The notes: generated by a model from the letters alone, not told the origin. DNA of 64,000 nucleotides from Arabidopsis thaliana (GCF_000001735.4 NC_003070.9:30055971-30119970), one strand, 5' to 3'; positions 12,415-25,085 are shown, counted from the stretch's first letter. A program made the numbers and translations.

Positions 12415-12668
12415 GTGTGCTGCCATTTTTTTGAGAGTGGAAGGAACATTTGGTGAACGAGTTTTTGTCCAAGAGAGAAGCTCAAACTATGTGGAAGGCA
12501 TATGCGTGTGCTGCCAGTTTCTTGAGAGTGGTAGGAACATTTGGTGAACGAGTTTTTGTCCAAGAGAAAAGCTCAAACCATGTGGAAAGCATATTCGTGT
12601 GCTGCCAGTTTCTTGAGAGTGGTAAGAACATTTGGTGAACAAAAGCTCAAACTATGTGGAAGGCATAT
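12415..12668. repeat. Tandem repeat, 91-bp unit, about 2.8 copies
   Basis: Units begin with GTGTGCTGCC at 12415, 12506 and 12597, giving an exact 91-base period. Each unit carries TTGAGAGTGG, AACATTTGGTGAACGAG and AGCTCAAACTATGTGG blocks. The third unit has lost about 20 bases inside. Copies differ at few positions, so the expansion is fairly recent. One frame is open across two units (12450-12638) but has no recognisable domain, and I do not call a gene. Confidence 0.9.
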
Positions 12669-13250
12669 GATGCGAGAAATGCTTAACCGAGAAAAAAATT
12701 AGCCTCCAAATCTCACAAGCAAAATCTCAAGTTAATAAGCATTTTAGCAGTGGTGTCTATGTACAACAATATCATAATATGAAAGCCAGTAATAAAATTT
12801 AAATGGTATGAAAAACGATAATAGCTATATAATAACATTTTCTTTGTTTTTAATATCTATATTTTGTTTTAGTTATATATAATATTAACATGTCAACAAA
12901 GTTTTCAAATAACTGATTATTTAATATAATCAAAACAAGTAAAATTATACGATATTTGGCTAGATTTAAAACGACTATTTTAGTGAATCGAATAACCAAA
13001 TCATACCAAACTCATTCAAAATCATTATTAGCTTTCGTTACAGTAGATAAAAAAGTATTGGTAACCATGCTCTTATAAATTTAATTGAATTAGACAGTTT
13101 ATGATTAAATCGATAATAATAACGAAGATTGATGTATTTTGCAAGTAGAACAATTTATTTCTGGTCGAAATATAAATAGTTACAACAAAACAGTTTTCTT
13201 AAAATCATTAAATATTTGTTTTGTTTAAATCTCTATTTTGTTGTAACTAT

Positions 13251-13350
13251 TTACAATCTCTAGATCACATTAAATCTCTAGAACATATAAGAGATTTGTT
13301 GCAATCCCTATTACAATATCTGGATCACATTAAATCTCTAGAGCATATAA
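13251..13350. repeat. Direct duplication of about 40 bp, 60-bp spacing
   Basis: TTACAATCTCTAGATCACAT at 13251 recurs as TTACAATATCTGGATCACAT at 13311. Both are followed by TAAATCTCTAGA(A/G)CATATA. The two copies differ at three or four sites. The repeat lies in AT-rich spacer about 700 bases upstream of the ERDJ2A ATG. Confidence 0.8.
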
Positions 13351-14052
13351 TCCCTCTTTGATCCATATCCTTTTCTCTTTTTCCTTTCTAATTTATAAAA
13401 AATGTGATTTTTTTTGGGAAATTCGTTTTCGTTCACCATAAAAACTTTGCTATTAATAATTACTCTAATTTAATGGAAAATAAATAACTCGTAAAAATGT
13501 AAAGAGAGAAATGAATTGCGAAATATTTTAATTGAGAAGGTAAAGAAAAGTGAATAAGCAAGTAAAGAAGAAAGAACTCACCAATCAGAAATCAGAAATT
13601 AGAAGAGAAGAGAAGCATAAAGAAAAAAAAACTGCAACGCCGTTTGTTGCCGATCTGCAGCAGCGCGATCTCTCTGATTATAGAGAGCTATCATCCTAGG
13701 TGAGCTTCTTCTTCGATTTCCTCTTCTACAATATCCTTTCAAGTTCGATTTCATCTTCTTTCACCAATTATTGGTTTTGCTTCCTTCCCGTAGTTTCGTT
13801 TGTTTGTTTTCTAAGGTTTTGTGTCGATCTCAAAGTGAGTCCAGGGATTCATATACCTTTAGACTAGATTAGCCGAGATCTATTAGTGTTGATCTCCGTC
13901 ATGTAGAATCCCTAATTAATTTCAGTGGCCTCAGATCCAGCTTTTCATGTTATTGATAATTTTGTATCCTTGAAGCTTTTTGGATGTTGTGAGATTATAA
14001 CAGAGCTTTTCCTTTCAGCAGAATAGAATCTCTCAGTTTAAAGGCTCCAAAG

Positions 14053-17000
14053 ATGGCGGCGTCAGAAGAGAATAGCGCATTGTTTCCCATTTTTATCTTG
14101 ACGATTATGGCAATTCCTTTGGTGCCTTACACCATGGTCAAGTTAAGCGGTGCTCTCTCCAAGAAACAAAGGACCATTCATTGTCAGTGTCTCGAGTGTG
14201 ACCGTTCTGGAAAATATAAGAGATCCTTGTTTAAAAAGGTTACTTTCCACTCAACCTCCTGCTCTGTAATAGATTATTGCATGTTCCTAACCTCTTCTTC
14301 ACTTATCTATCTGCAGATCTCTAACTTCTCTACGTGGAGCAACTTGACACTTGTGCTACTCTGGGTCGTGATGATTTTCTTGATTTATTACACTAAGAAC
14401 ATGAGCCGTGAGGTAATCCCATTGCTTGCTGTTGAACTTGAATGCACCGCTGACTTATATCAACTAATTCTACTTGCTTATTTACCTTCTTTTGTGTTAC
14501 AGGCTCAAGTTTTTGACCCATTCAGTATACTTGGACTGGAACCTGGAGTTACAGATTCAGAAATAAAGAAAGCATATAGAAGGCTGTCGATTCAATACCA
14601 TCCTGATAAAAATCCAGATCCAGGTCAAGTTTTTCCCCTTGTTATTTTTTTTTTCCCTTTTGATCATTACGGAATTATGGTTGCAGCTTTTGATCCTGAT
14701 AGTTTTTTCTTCTATGCGCATTTGTTGATCTCTACAGAAGCCAATAAATATTTTGTGGAGTTCATATCTAAAGCATACCAGGCTTTGACTGATTCAGTAT
14801 CCCGTGAAAACTTTGAGAAGTATGGTCATCCAGATGGCAGACAGGTAAGGATACATCTCCTTTCCCTTCGCATGTGCTCCCGTCTTATTGACAAGCCTAT
14901 TGAGACTAAAATATTGTTATGTGATCGCAGGGATTTCAAATGGGCATTGCTCTTCCTCAATTTCTTCTAGACATTGATGGAGCATCTGGTGGCATATTAT
15001 TGCTTTGGATAGTTGGTGTCTGTATTCTCTTGCCCCTTGTGATTGCTGTTATATATCTCTCGAGGTCATCAAAGTATACTGGGAACTACGTTATGCATCA
15101 AACACTCTCCGCATATTATTATCTAATGAAACCCTCTCTGGCCCCAAGGTATATTCACTCATACCCATATACATTCAAGTGATGCTATTGGTGCATGACA
15201 AATGGGCTGTGTTTTCGTTTGTTTGTATGACATGTTTTAAAATTTTTATTGTCCAGCAAAGTTATGGAAGTTTTCACCAAGGCAGCTGAGTACATGGAGA
15301 TTCCAGTTCGTAGAACTGATGATGAACCTCTGCAGAAGCTCTTTATGTCTGTTAGGAGTGAACTAAATTTGGACCTGAAGAACATGAAGCAAGAGCAAGC
15401 TAAGTTTTGGAAACAGCATCCTGCCATAGTGAAGGTGAATTTTAAAATTATGCAACTGTAATGCTAAATATTGGATAAACTGAAATACTCACTTCCTCAA
15501 TTTCTGTACAGACCGAGCTGTTGATACAAGCCCAGTTAACTCGTGAATCAGGAGTCCTGTCTCCAGCCCTTCAGGGTGATTTCAGGCGTGTGCTAGAGCT
15601 TGCACCTCGCCTCCTTGAGGAGTTATTGAAGGTCTAGTCTCTATTTAAATAACACAATTTCTGATAAAATAACCATCAAAAAGCGATGACCGCAAAGTGC
15701 TAACCTAGAAGATATGTATTTTCCTTTAGAGGAACTCGAAACAGACTCTTAAAAGACTTAGAAATTTAGGTTAATAGTGATGCTTTTGGTTACACTGTTA
15801 AATTGTGGTTTTCTTAACCATTCTTTCATTATAACATTGTGAGTTTCTTGCAGATGGCGGTTATACCACGCACTGCCCAAGGGCATGGATGGCTGAGGCC
15901 TGCAGTTGGAGTAGTTGAGCTATCTCAGTGCATTGTTCAGGTCTTAAATTGCTCTCATCGCCTATCTTCTAGTTTTTATTTGTTTGTGAGCTTTCAGTTC
16001 TTTATGTCTCTTTTCTCCACAAGATTTACTTCTTCCTGAAAGTTTAAGAAGTGCTTAGTGTTGTTGTCTAGGAACATAAACTAAAAATCCAAAATCGCAG
16101 GCTGTTCCTCTTAGTGCAAGGAAGTCTTCTGGAGTATCATCAGAAGGCATTTCCCCTTTCTTACAGCTCCCTCATTTCAGTGATGCCGTTGTCAAAAAGA
16201 TAGCACGGAAGGTATACTACTATCAAATGTGTCAAGTGCAGTACTAATATCTAGTTCCATATCATGTGCATTTTTCTCTCACTTTTTGATTCCTGAGAAT
16301 CTTGTTGGATTCTGTTCTCCAAATAAGTAGTAGTGGTTCTTTAGGTTGGTTTACTTAAAGGTCTAGTCTAAAGACATATATAAACCTCCATTTTATGTTA
16401 ACATGTCATTGTTTCTCCTATTTTCAGAAGGTTAAATCATTCCAAGATCTTCAAGAAATGAGGTTGGAAGACCGTTCTGAACTACTTACTCAGGTAGCGG
16501 GTTTATCAGCAACTGATGTTGAGGACATTGAGAAGGTGCTAGAAATGATGCCGTCTATTACAGTCGACATCACATGTGAAACAGAAGGGGAAGAGGGGAT
16601 CCAAGAGGGAGACATTGTGACCCTTCAAGCTTGGGTCACCCTGAAACGACCCAATGGGCTTGTAGGCGCTCTTCCTCATGCACCCTACTTCCCCTTCCAC
16701 AAGGAGGAAAACTATTGGGTTCTTCTGGCTGATTCAGTGTCGAACAACGTTTGGTTCTCTCAGAAGGTTAGCTTCCTGGATGAAGGTGGAGCGATAACGG
16801 CTGCATCAAAAGCCATCAGTGAGTCAATGGAAGGTTCGGGTGCAGGGGTGAAGGAAACAAACGATGCAGTGAGAGAAGCGATTGAGAAGGTTAAAGGAGG
16901 GTCAAGGCTGGTCATGGGTAAACTCCAAGCACCGGCAGAGGGAACATACAACTTGACTTGCTTCTGCCTGTGTGACACATGGATCGGGTGTGACAAAAAG

Positions 17001-17267
17001 CAAGCACTGAAAGTGAAAGTCCTGAAAAGAACCAGGGCAGGGACACGTGGGTTGGTTTCAGATGAGGGTGCGATTGCAGAAGAAGGTATGGAGGAGGAAG
17101 ATGAGATTGAGGAGGAGGATTACGATGATGATTACGAAAGTGAGTACAGTGAAGATGAGGATGAGAAGAAAGATATGGATGAGAAGAGAGGGTCGAAGAA
17201 GGCCAATGGGAGTGTGAAACAGAAGAAAGAGTCGAGTTCTGAAGAGTCGGGATCGGAGGAAGAGTGA
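14053..17267 (+). CDS. ERDJ2A: ER translocon J-protein Sec63 (ERDJ2A type)
   Basis: Ten exons (14053-14238, 14317-14412, 14503-14623, 14738-14844, 14931-15148, 15257-15434, 15512-15631, 15854-15940, 16101-16211, 16428-17267) give 687 residues in consistent phase. The order is a luminal/membrane N-terminus with two hydrophobic segments, then a J-domain ([20 protein letters not shown] with the HPD triad, KAYQALTD), then a third hydrophobic segment (residues about 190-215). The Sec63 Brl domain follows, then a C-terminal acidic tail rich in Glu/Asp/Ser (from about residue 615). Sec63 recruits luminal BiP through the J-domain and works with the Sec61 channel in post-translational import. The length and order match AtERDJ2A (At1g79940). 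It lies next to two cytosolic HSP70 genes; I see no evidence that this is functional clustering. Confidence 0.95.
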
Positions 17268-17744
17268 AACAGAAATGAGATTTTACATTGATAAACAAAA
17301 CAAAAAATACAATACTTTTGTCCTGGAATCTTGACGGAAACTTCTTTTTCACAGTTTTGATATTCTCTCATTGGCTCCCTTCTCTTTCTTTCTCTCTGTA
17401 TCACTTTTCTTCAGAGACACACATACAAGCAAAACGCGACTAAGGAGAAAATCGTACTAACTCGGACAAATTTTGGTACACAGCATTACAAAACAAAACA
17501 AAACTTTTTAACTCCCCCAAATAGTTTAGGGTTTAGGGTTTATTGGGGGCCCCAATACAGACCATCAGGTATCAGGTAATGGGCCTTGTTAATAAAGTAG
17601 TGGGTTATAATGGGCTTTACGGTTGTTTCAAGAAGTGGAAGCCCTACAAGGCGGGAAAATCAGAAGAGGCGCGTCTGCTTCCGTCTTCTTCTTCGTCTTC
17701 TCCGGAGAGGTTTTGTGGTGTTATCGGCGGAATCCGACCCGAAA
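17268..17744 (+). promoter_or_regulatory. RTEL1 promoter with telo-box repeats and site II motifs
   Basis: After the ERDJ2A stop comes its 3' UTR, then at 17525-17542 two and a half TTTAGGG units. A palindrome TTGGGGGCCCCAA lies at 17543-17555, with TGGGCC at 17579 and TGGGCT at 17611. Telo-box plus site II (TGGGCC/T) pairs are known from promoters of plant genes active in dividing cells. No TATA box is obvious. The pairing is seen; its role here is inferred. Confidence 0.6.
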
Positions 17745-20700
17745 ATGCCAAATTACAGCATCAGAGGAATCAATGTTGAATTCCCATTCGAGGCGTACCA
17801 GTCTCAGATCATATACATGGACAGAGTCATCGAGTCTCTTCAAAACGTGGGTTTCCCTCTCCCTCTCTCTCTCTCTCTTTTTTACACACCAACTCTCTTC
17901 AACTGTTTTGTTGATGATGATATTCGCGTGATGATACTCTCTCTCTCTCTCTCTATTCTGTTGTTTATTTTGCTTTCCCCAATTCTATATCGCTTTTTAG
18001 GGTTCTTCCCCGTTCACACTGACCATTTGGGTTCTTAAATTAACGCTGAATTAGTTGTTAACTAATCTTGTTTATAACTTGTGATGATGATGCAGAAATG
18101 TCATGCGCTTTTGGAGAGTCCTACGGGAACTGGGAAAACTCTTTGTCTTCTCTGTGCCACCTTAGCCTGGCGAAAGAGTCTGGGCTCTTTCTCAACCCGT
18201 AAGGATCGGAAGAACAGTGCCATTCCTTGGTCCGATTCAGACGAGCCTCTGTCACAATCCGGAGGAGGAGGAGGAGGAGCTTTTCCCACCATAGTTTATG
18301 CGTCCCGGACTCATAGTCAGCTCCGCCAAGTGATCAAAGAATTAAAAAGAAGTAGCTACAGGTCGGACACACCACAAATTCTGTTTCTGCCTTATAGCTA
18401 CCTGCTCATCATCTCTTCTCAATCAATTTTGTAGGCCTAAGATGGTGGTGCTTGGATCACGGGAGCAGTTATGCGTTAATGAGGAAGTCAACTCCCTCCG
18501 TGGCAAAGCACTCACTAATGCCTGTCAGTACCTTTGCAAAAAGCGCGGTAAACGCCAATGCAACCATTTCAATCGCCTTCCAGGTACACAGCCATCATCA
18601 AACGACCATTTATAAATCCTTCTTCTTTATGAATTATGGTTACTATTTTTCCCTTTCCTTTAATCTTTTGTAGATTATTTGAAGCATAACCCTCATATTG
18701 GCGACGAACCTGTTGACATTGAGGATTTGGTCAATATTGGAAAAGATTCTGGACCGTAGGTTCCTCTATTTTTTTTGCTACTTCAACAAATATTTTCGTT
18801 TCTTACGTTCCTGGCTTTTTCCATCTGTGTACTATATTTGTATTTTTCAGATGCCCTTATTATATCACAAGAGAGCTTCACAAGGACGTGGACATCATAT
18901 TTGCACCTTACAACTACTTGATCAGCAATGGGTATAGAAAGTTTTTGAAAGTCAACTGGACTAATAGTGTCCTTATTTTTGATGAAGCGCACAATCTGGT
19001 AAGGGACTAATGTTGTTTCACATATAATTTCCTTATGTATTCTCTGTTCATCATGAACTCTTCGTTTCTTGGGGTTTTGTTCTATTTTTCCGGGTTACCA
19101 AACGATTATACTGCTTCCAACTTCTCGAAACACTCAGTTCATCTTTAAAACATGCGCAGGAAAGTTTATGCGCAGACTCTGCTTCATTTGACCTTCCTTC
19201 TGTTCTTTTATCGGCTTGCATTTCTGAAGCGCAAGAATGTGTACAACTTGCGGCAGCAAGAAGGGATTCATTAAATGACGTTTCCATAAACCCTGAGAAT
19301 TTTGCTATACTTAAAGGTCAAACTTTAGGCCTTGACTGAGATTACAACGTTCTGTTATACATGAATGCCTGTTCTCATCTATCGTTGTTTTTCTCTTGCA
19401 GGACTGCTTCTTAAGCTGCAGGAACTGATTTCTAAAGTGCCAATTCCCAAAAGGGACGAGGGATTTACCAAGCCTGGGCCTTACATATATGAAATGCTTA
19501 AAAGCCTTAACATCACTCACGAAACTGCTCCTAAACTCATTGGTACAGTTGAGGAGGCTGCAGTGTTCCTGGAGGAGGAAAAACAACGAACAGCGACCAA
19601 CGCTGGAAGCAAACTAGAAATCATTGCTGACATGCTTAAGCTGATCTTTAGAGAAAATGGAAGTAACCATGCAGATGTTTATCGTGTAAGTTTTAAGAAG
19701 AGTGTTGTTCTTTATATTCTGTGTCGAATTTTTATAATTAAGTTGAAAAGAAAATTATCTTTCTCTTACACCATCTCATTCGTCCTTTGTTAGGTTCATG
19801 TACAGGAGCTGGAGCAAAATTCTACTGATGTGATGAAAGGTAAATAAGAGTGCGATTTTCTAAAGCCTTTAAAACAAAACATTGTTGCTGTCCCAAAGCA
19901 TTAACAAAAACGCCGTTTTGCTAATTTGAAAACATAGTAATCATTCTTATTCTGCTTCCCCTGTTGAAACTGGAAACAGTGTCTTTTGAAAGATTAGTCA
20001 TATCTTTGGAGGAAATAAATGAATGATTTATTTTGTAGGCAAGGTATCAAGAACGCTTAGCTGGTGGTGCTTCAGTCCTGGGATTACCATGCTGGACATA
20101 GCACAAAAAGGTGTTGGGTCTATCATTTTAACATCAGGGACCTTGTCTCCCATGGATTCATTGGCTCAAGAACTAAAACTGTGAGTCCTATCGCTAATGT
20201 TTTCTCTCACTATGATTGTCTATCTGCCTTTTCCCCCAGCTTATAATGGAAACATCTTTTTTTGGAAAACGCAGGGACTTTCCCATTCGGTTGGAGAATC
20301 CCCATGTTATATCCTCAAATCAGCTATGGGCTGGAGTTGTAAGTACTGGTCCATCAGGGTACGTTCTTAATTCTAGCTACCGCAATCGTGATGTCCCAGA
20401 GTACAAACAAGAACTTGGGAATGCCATAGGTAAGTGTTTTGTTATTTGGTAGTTCATATTGGATGGCCTGAATGTATCATTCTGAATTTCTGACCTGTGA
20501 ACCGAGTTCTAGAGTCTGGGGAGATCTCAAAATCGAAGCTGCTATCCTTATAGTGATCAATTAATTAGTATGTGTTTCTACTCTGCAGTTAACTTTTCTC
20601 GAGTCGTGCCTGAAGGACTGCTGATATTTTTCCCTTCCTATTACCTTATGGACTCTTGCATTACATTTTGGAAAAATGGGGTATGGCCGTTGTTAATTTT

Positions 20701-23567
20701 CTCTTAAGTATGAAAAAATGAGTACTCTTTAGCTTGTAAACCTACCGTTTTTTCATCATTCAGTGTTACAGAAACTCAATGACAGTATGGGAAAGAATTT
20801 GCAAGCTCAAGAAACCTGTCATTGAACCCAAGGATTCCTCCCTCTTTCCTGCAGCAATGCGGGTGAGCAAGAGATGCCTCTGATCTACGTCTCTTGAATA
20901 GGATTAATTTAATCGTGTCTTGTATTTTTGTTAATGGTAGGACTTTTCAGAAAAATTGCAAGACAGAGCAACTTCGGGTGTGGTGTTTTTTGCCGTTTGT
21001 CGCGGTAAGGTATGTATTCTTCAACCTGTATAAATTTTCTCCTGTATCCATATAGTATGTATGAGGATGCTGGTATAAAAGATAGGAGGTCAATAAGTTT
21101 CTCTAGTGTAGTGTCTTCAGTATGGCTGGTCTCTCTGTTGTGTTGTCAGGTCAGCGAAGGACTGGATTTTGCTGACGGTGCTGGCAGAGCTGTCGTCATT
21201 ACTGGGTTACCTTATGCCAGGGTGACAGATCCTAGGGTTTGTCTGCTCTATCCTTTAATGTTTTGTTCTGAATTTGTATTTAGGCTCATTAGCGAAATGG
21301 TAGCAAAAAACAGTTAGTGAACTGTTTTGTTCTTTTTCAGAGTTTCTTTCTCATTTCTCTTCACTTTTATTTAAACTGGCACTGGGGGGCCACATAGCTT
21401 TAAATTTTATGCTGCTACTTGTATTCCAGCATCATTAAACCATGTGTAAAACAGGTTAAATTGAAACGAGAGTTTCTGGATGAACAATCACAACTTGCAG
21501 ATGTTAAGGTGAGTTCAATATTTATTTGATTATTGACACATCAAGGTATAATATTTCTTACAATTTTGTAGCTTCCAAGATCAACCCTACTATCTGGAAG
21601 CATGTGGTACAGTCAAGAAGCCGCACGGGCTGTGAATCAAGCAATTGGACGTGTAATCCGCCATCGTCATGATTATGGAGCTATCATCTTTTGTGATGAC
21701 AGGTTTTGTTCATGCTACCCGTGGCTTTTTTTTTCTGGTTTCATGCAAGATTGTTCTTTTCGAGCATATATTCTGGGCATGATGCATGTAAAGATGTAGG
21801 CCTCTTGTTTTTGGGCGAATAGATAGTGCATGAAATATTTTAGTTAAGGTACTGCCAATTTAAATTGAGACGTATGCTCTTTATTTGAGATTGCTTTTGG
21901 TTGATATTGTGTCTGACATTCTCTTTCCTAACTTTACTTGCTATAGTTCTTAACTATCCTCCAAAAGACAATATACTCATTCTCGTTTTTTCTGATTATT
22001 TCGTATATTGGCTATTGTTGACAGATTTGAACAACCATCCCAGCAATCCAAGATATCACTTTGGATACGACCTAACGTCAAGGTATAAGTTATGCTCTGT
22101 CTTCCCTCTGTCTTATTATGGAGAGTAAGTTTGTTTCTGGATATACCGGTTTTGCAGTGCTACTCTAGATATGGAGAGGTTATTTCTGACCTTGCTCGAT
22201 TTTTCCGGACTGAAAGATCAAATTTTCCTGCAAGGCTTGTAACAGAACAAGAGAACAATATAGGTAATGCATCTTGCAGCCAAAAGATAACTTTAATTGG
22301 ACGTTACCATATCTTAGTCTGCCTGCCCTATTATCTCCCATCCTGTTTTTTTCCTTGTGATAATCTATGGGTTGCGTTTGGGTGTCGGGGAATGATATAA
22401 TTGCTTATCTTGTATCCACAAGATTTTTGCTTAATAGGTTGGAACAAAACCAAAAAAAGAGTAAATGAATAGTAGTAAGCATATATGCAATAGTTTTTCA
22501 TAGCAAAATGCTCGTATTCTTCAAGCCCTATTTTCAATTATATGTTGGACATCCACTGGTAAGCCAAATCTTTTTTCGATACAGTTTCAACATTGTTACC
22601 AGTGGAATCAATCGAGGATAATCCTACACCAGCCTTTGGTCAGTGATTCATTTTTTCCTTTATTCTCAGGTCTGAGGAAAGATGTTTTCCCTTTAGTACA
22701 TGGTTAGAATATGGATCTAACTTCAACTCTCTATGTTGTGATTTTGCTTTGGTTATTGATCATTTGCAGGTAATAGTAATTTGAAAAACGTTGGGGTTGC
22801 ACAAAATGAGTTGAGTAGACTGGAAGCGTTTCCTCCTGCAAATCGGGCTTCACCCTTGGAGCGTGACGGAAATAATGTTAAACGGAATGGTTTGACCATT
22901 CTTAAACATACAGGCAAGATACCTCGCATTGTAAAGGGAGATGTTATGCAGGGTTGTTCTTCACGGAAGGCTAAGTTGGTGGAACTAAGTGATGATGAGG
23001 AGACTCCGGTAGAGAGGAGATGTGAAGTAGTGGATCTAGAAAGCGACAACTGTGAGACGCAGACCTGTGTAACTGAAGTGCTTGCATCAAGCACATGTTT
23101 GAACACAATGGGACTAAAAAAAAAGCGAAAGGTTCCAGAGAGTCAGGGAAGTGCATCGTCGTCAGTGTTGACAGCGAAAGGGAATGGAGGTGGTGATAAA
23201 AAGGAAGCAAGTGCATCTGCGTTTTTGAGTCAAGTTAGATCCTAAACCCTCTATTTCCATGTTTCTCTTTTGTATATCCAGTTATTTGCTTACATTGGAA
23301 GACATGCGGTGATGATCTTACTAGGTCAAAGAGAAACTCAACACAGAAGAATATAAGAAGTTCATTGGATACATGCAAGCATTGAAGAAGAAGGAGATTA
23401 AGTTAGCAAACGTGATGCAGTCCATTGTGCAACTGTTCTGTGGAAGTGAGAGGGATCATCTTCTAATGGGATTCAAAGACTTTGTGCCAGTAAAGTATCG
23501 TCCTGCCTACGAGGAATGCATTAAAACGAGAAAAAGACAATCGATCATCTTTGGTAACTCAAATTAA
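17745..23567 (+). CDS. RTEL1: RTEL1-type Fe-S DNA helicase
   Basis: Twenty-one exons can be threaded: 17745-17846, 18096-18361, 18435-18583, 18674-18755, 18851-18998, 19160-19316, 19402-19685, 19794-19839, 20039-20180, 20275-20429, 20589-20680, 20764-20862, 20941-21009, 21150-21236, 21455-21508, 21572-21702, 22025-22082, 22158-22263, 22585-22638, 22770-23233 and 23325-23567. They total 995 codons plus a stop. Motifs are Walker A SPTGTGKT, the XPD/FANCJ Fe-S cysteines (the [13 protein letters not shown] region and CPYY), DEAH in [21 protein letters not shown], and helicase motif [11 protein letters not shown]. The C-terminal exon ([13 protein letters not shown] onward) resembles the harmonin-like fold of RTEL1. 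The enzyme dismantles D-loops and telomeric G-quadruplex/T-loop structures in the nucleus. The donor after exon 20 (CAA|GTTAGA) is weak, so exon ends near 23233 are less certain. By position this is At1g79950. Confidence 0.92.
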
Positions 23568-23694
23568 CATTGTTACTCGCTCTTCATTCTTTTTGTAAGT
23601 AACAACAAGTCAACAACAGCCTTAAGGCTGCTGAGAAGAAAGGAAGGAAAGTAAAACTTTTTTGTGACAAAAAGAAAACGAAATTGCATGAGAG

Positions 23695-24579
23695 TTAGTT
23701 GTCACTCATGATCATCCTCTTCCTAAGCCTGTCCCTGGCGGCACGAGTACTGAGCGACCTCACATGACCTTTCCTGGTGATTCTCTTCTCCTTCTCACGA
23801 AGAGCAATGATGAGATCGACGAAAGCGCTTAGTATGAACTTGTGTGACTTCTTGTCGTTGAGATCCAGATAGCAGAAGAGTAGCTCTTCCATCAAGTCCC
23901 AATCCACTTCGCTTTCCCGCATCCCTAACTTGGACTCCATCATCTCCACCATGGACTGCCTGAAATCCTCTTGCGGCTCATCCGTGTATCTTAACACCGC
24001 GATGCAGTTCTCCGGCAGCACCAAGGTGGATCTCGATTGCCTCTCCGACGATGTTGACGTTGTTTCCATGCTAGGCCTGCCCTCCGAAGATCCAGGCGGA
24101 GGAGATAGCCTCTCTGTTCTCAGCAAATCCGGGGGCTGTTTCGGGGAGTCGTAGACGGCATGTCCCCATGTCCTCTCGAATCTGTGACGATAGTCGTCGT
24201 CATCATCATCATCATCACTGTCGTCTGATGATGACTCCCTTTTCTCCTTGTTTTTGGTCACCCGGGCTTGATGCTGATCATCCTCCTGGTCGTCTCTGAT
24301 GCAGAGGGATTTGAAGTTTTCCTCAAGAAAACGATCAATGTCGGACAAGGTGGCGGCGTGAGCAGAGTCCTGGTGGTAAACGGGTTCTTCTTTGCTGAAT
24401 CTGGTCTTGCTGCTGCGTCGTCTGTGCTTGAAGGAGAAGGAGAGCTTCTTGGGATGCTTACCAAGCACCCAATTCTTTGAGGATGAGAATGAATGTGAGG
24501 AAGACAGTTGCAGCTTCCCTGTCTCTTTTTTGATCTTTGACAGGTAACCATGCAGCGATTTCTGCAATGGGTTTGGCAT
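23695..24579 (-). CDS. OFP14: OVATE family protein (OFP14 type)
   Basis: An intronless gene of 294 residues on the minus strand. The C-terminal OVATE domain is clear: RQSMVEMMESKLG, VDWDLMEELLFCYLDLND and HKFILSAFVDLIIAL. The N-terminus is basic and Ser-rich, with LHGYLSKIKKETGKLQL at the start. The middle holds an acidic Asp run (DDSDDDDDDDD) and a Ser-rich stretch. OVATE proteins are plant-specific transcriptional regulators that bind TALE homeodomain and TRM proteins. It is convergent with RTEL1, the stop codons lying 128 bases apart. Synteny points to OFP14 (At1g79960). Confidence 0.93.
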   Translation of the reverse strand: MPNPLQKSLHGYLSKIKKETGKLQLSSSHSFSSSKNWVLGKHPKKLSFSFKHRRRSSKTRFSKEEPVYHQDSAHAATLSDIDRFLEENFKSLCIRDDQEDDQHQARVTKNKEKRESSSDDSDDDDDDDDYRHRFERTWGHAVYDSPKQPPDLLRTERLSPPPGSSEGRPSMETTSTSSERQSRSTLVLPENCIAVLRYTDEPQEDFRQSMVEMMESKLGMRESEVDWDLMEELLFCYLDLNDKKSHKFILSAFVDLIIALREKEKRITRKGHVRSLSTRAARDRLRKRMIMSDN

Positions 24580-25085
24580 GTCCTCTCAGACTTTTGCTCT
24601 CCAAACAACTCTACTGCATGAAAACAAACTCAGAATTCTTTAATTTTAAACCAATTCTTGGAGATTTGATGCTATTAAGAGGGAACAGGGGTTCATTGGT
24701 CAAATCTGAAACTGTTCAACGCTACGTTGTTGGTAATCTCATTAATTAATAGGCAAGTTTTTTTCTTAGATTTGTTTCTGTGTTAAATCTGTTTCCATTA
24801 GTTCCAGATTCTGCATTCAATGCATCGTTGAATAGTAATTGTTCTTTTTTTTTGTATTGGAAATGAAGCTCACGCGCTTAATCTAAACACAGAGTTGATG
24901 ATACTGTACTTGAGTCAATTCAATGTTTAAAGTACCAATTAAGGTATCATTGACAAAAAATTAAACATCTTTAATAGTGAAAACAAATGAAGAGAACCCG
25001 ATAAAGCGGATAATTAAGTAGCAAGTGTTTCCGAGGCCCATATTTTGAGGCCCAAAACTGGAGTATAATGGTGTGCGTCTATTTT
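24580..25085. other. Upstream region of OFP14 and spacer before the U4-like gene
   Basis: No coding sequence is evident. 24580-24800 is probable OFP14 leader and promoter. At 25033-25050 two AGGCCCA motifs (site II type) precede the U4-like gene and may serve it. The rest is AT-rich. Confidence 0.4.

Larger units (their letters stand above)
11098..14052. other. Spacer between HSP70 copy 2 and ERDJ2A
   Basis: 11098-11570 holds the leader (with intron) and proximal promoter of HSP70 copy 2; a weak TATA-like ATAAA lies near 11556-11566 on the minus strand. 11600-13550 is AT-rich, with no ORF that looks coding. It contains a 91-bp tandem repeat (12415-12668) and a 60-bp duplication (13251-13350), listed separately. 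13600-14052 is the probable ERDJ2A leader, beginning with purine-rich sequence; a donor-like AG|GTGAGC near 13700 and an acceptor CAG just before the ATG suggest a 5'-UTR intron. Confidence 0.6.

Noticed and set aside
17861..17957. CT-rich tracts in RTEL1 intron 1
   Set aside because: Simple dinucleotide repeats within an intron, common in plant genes.
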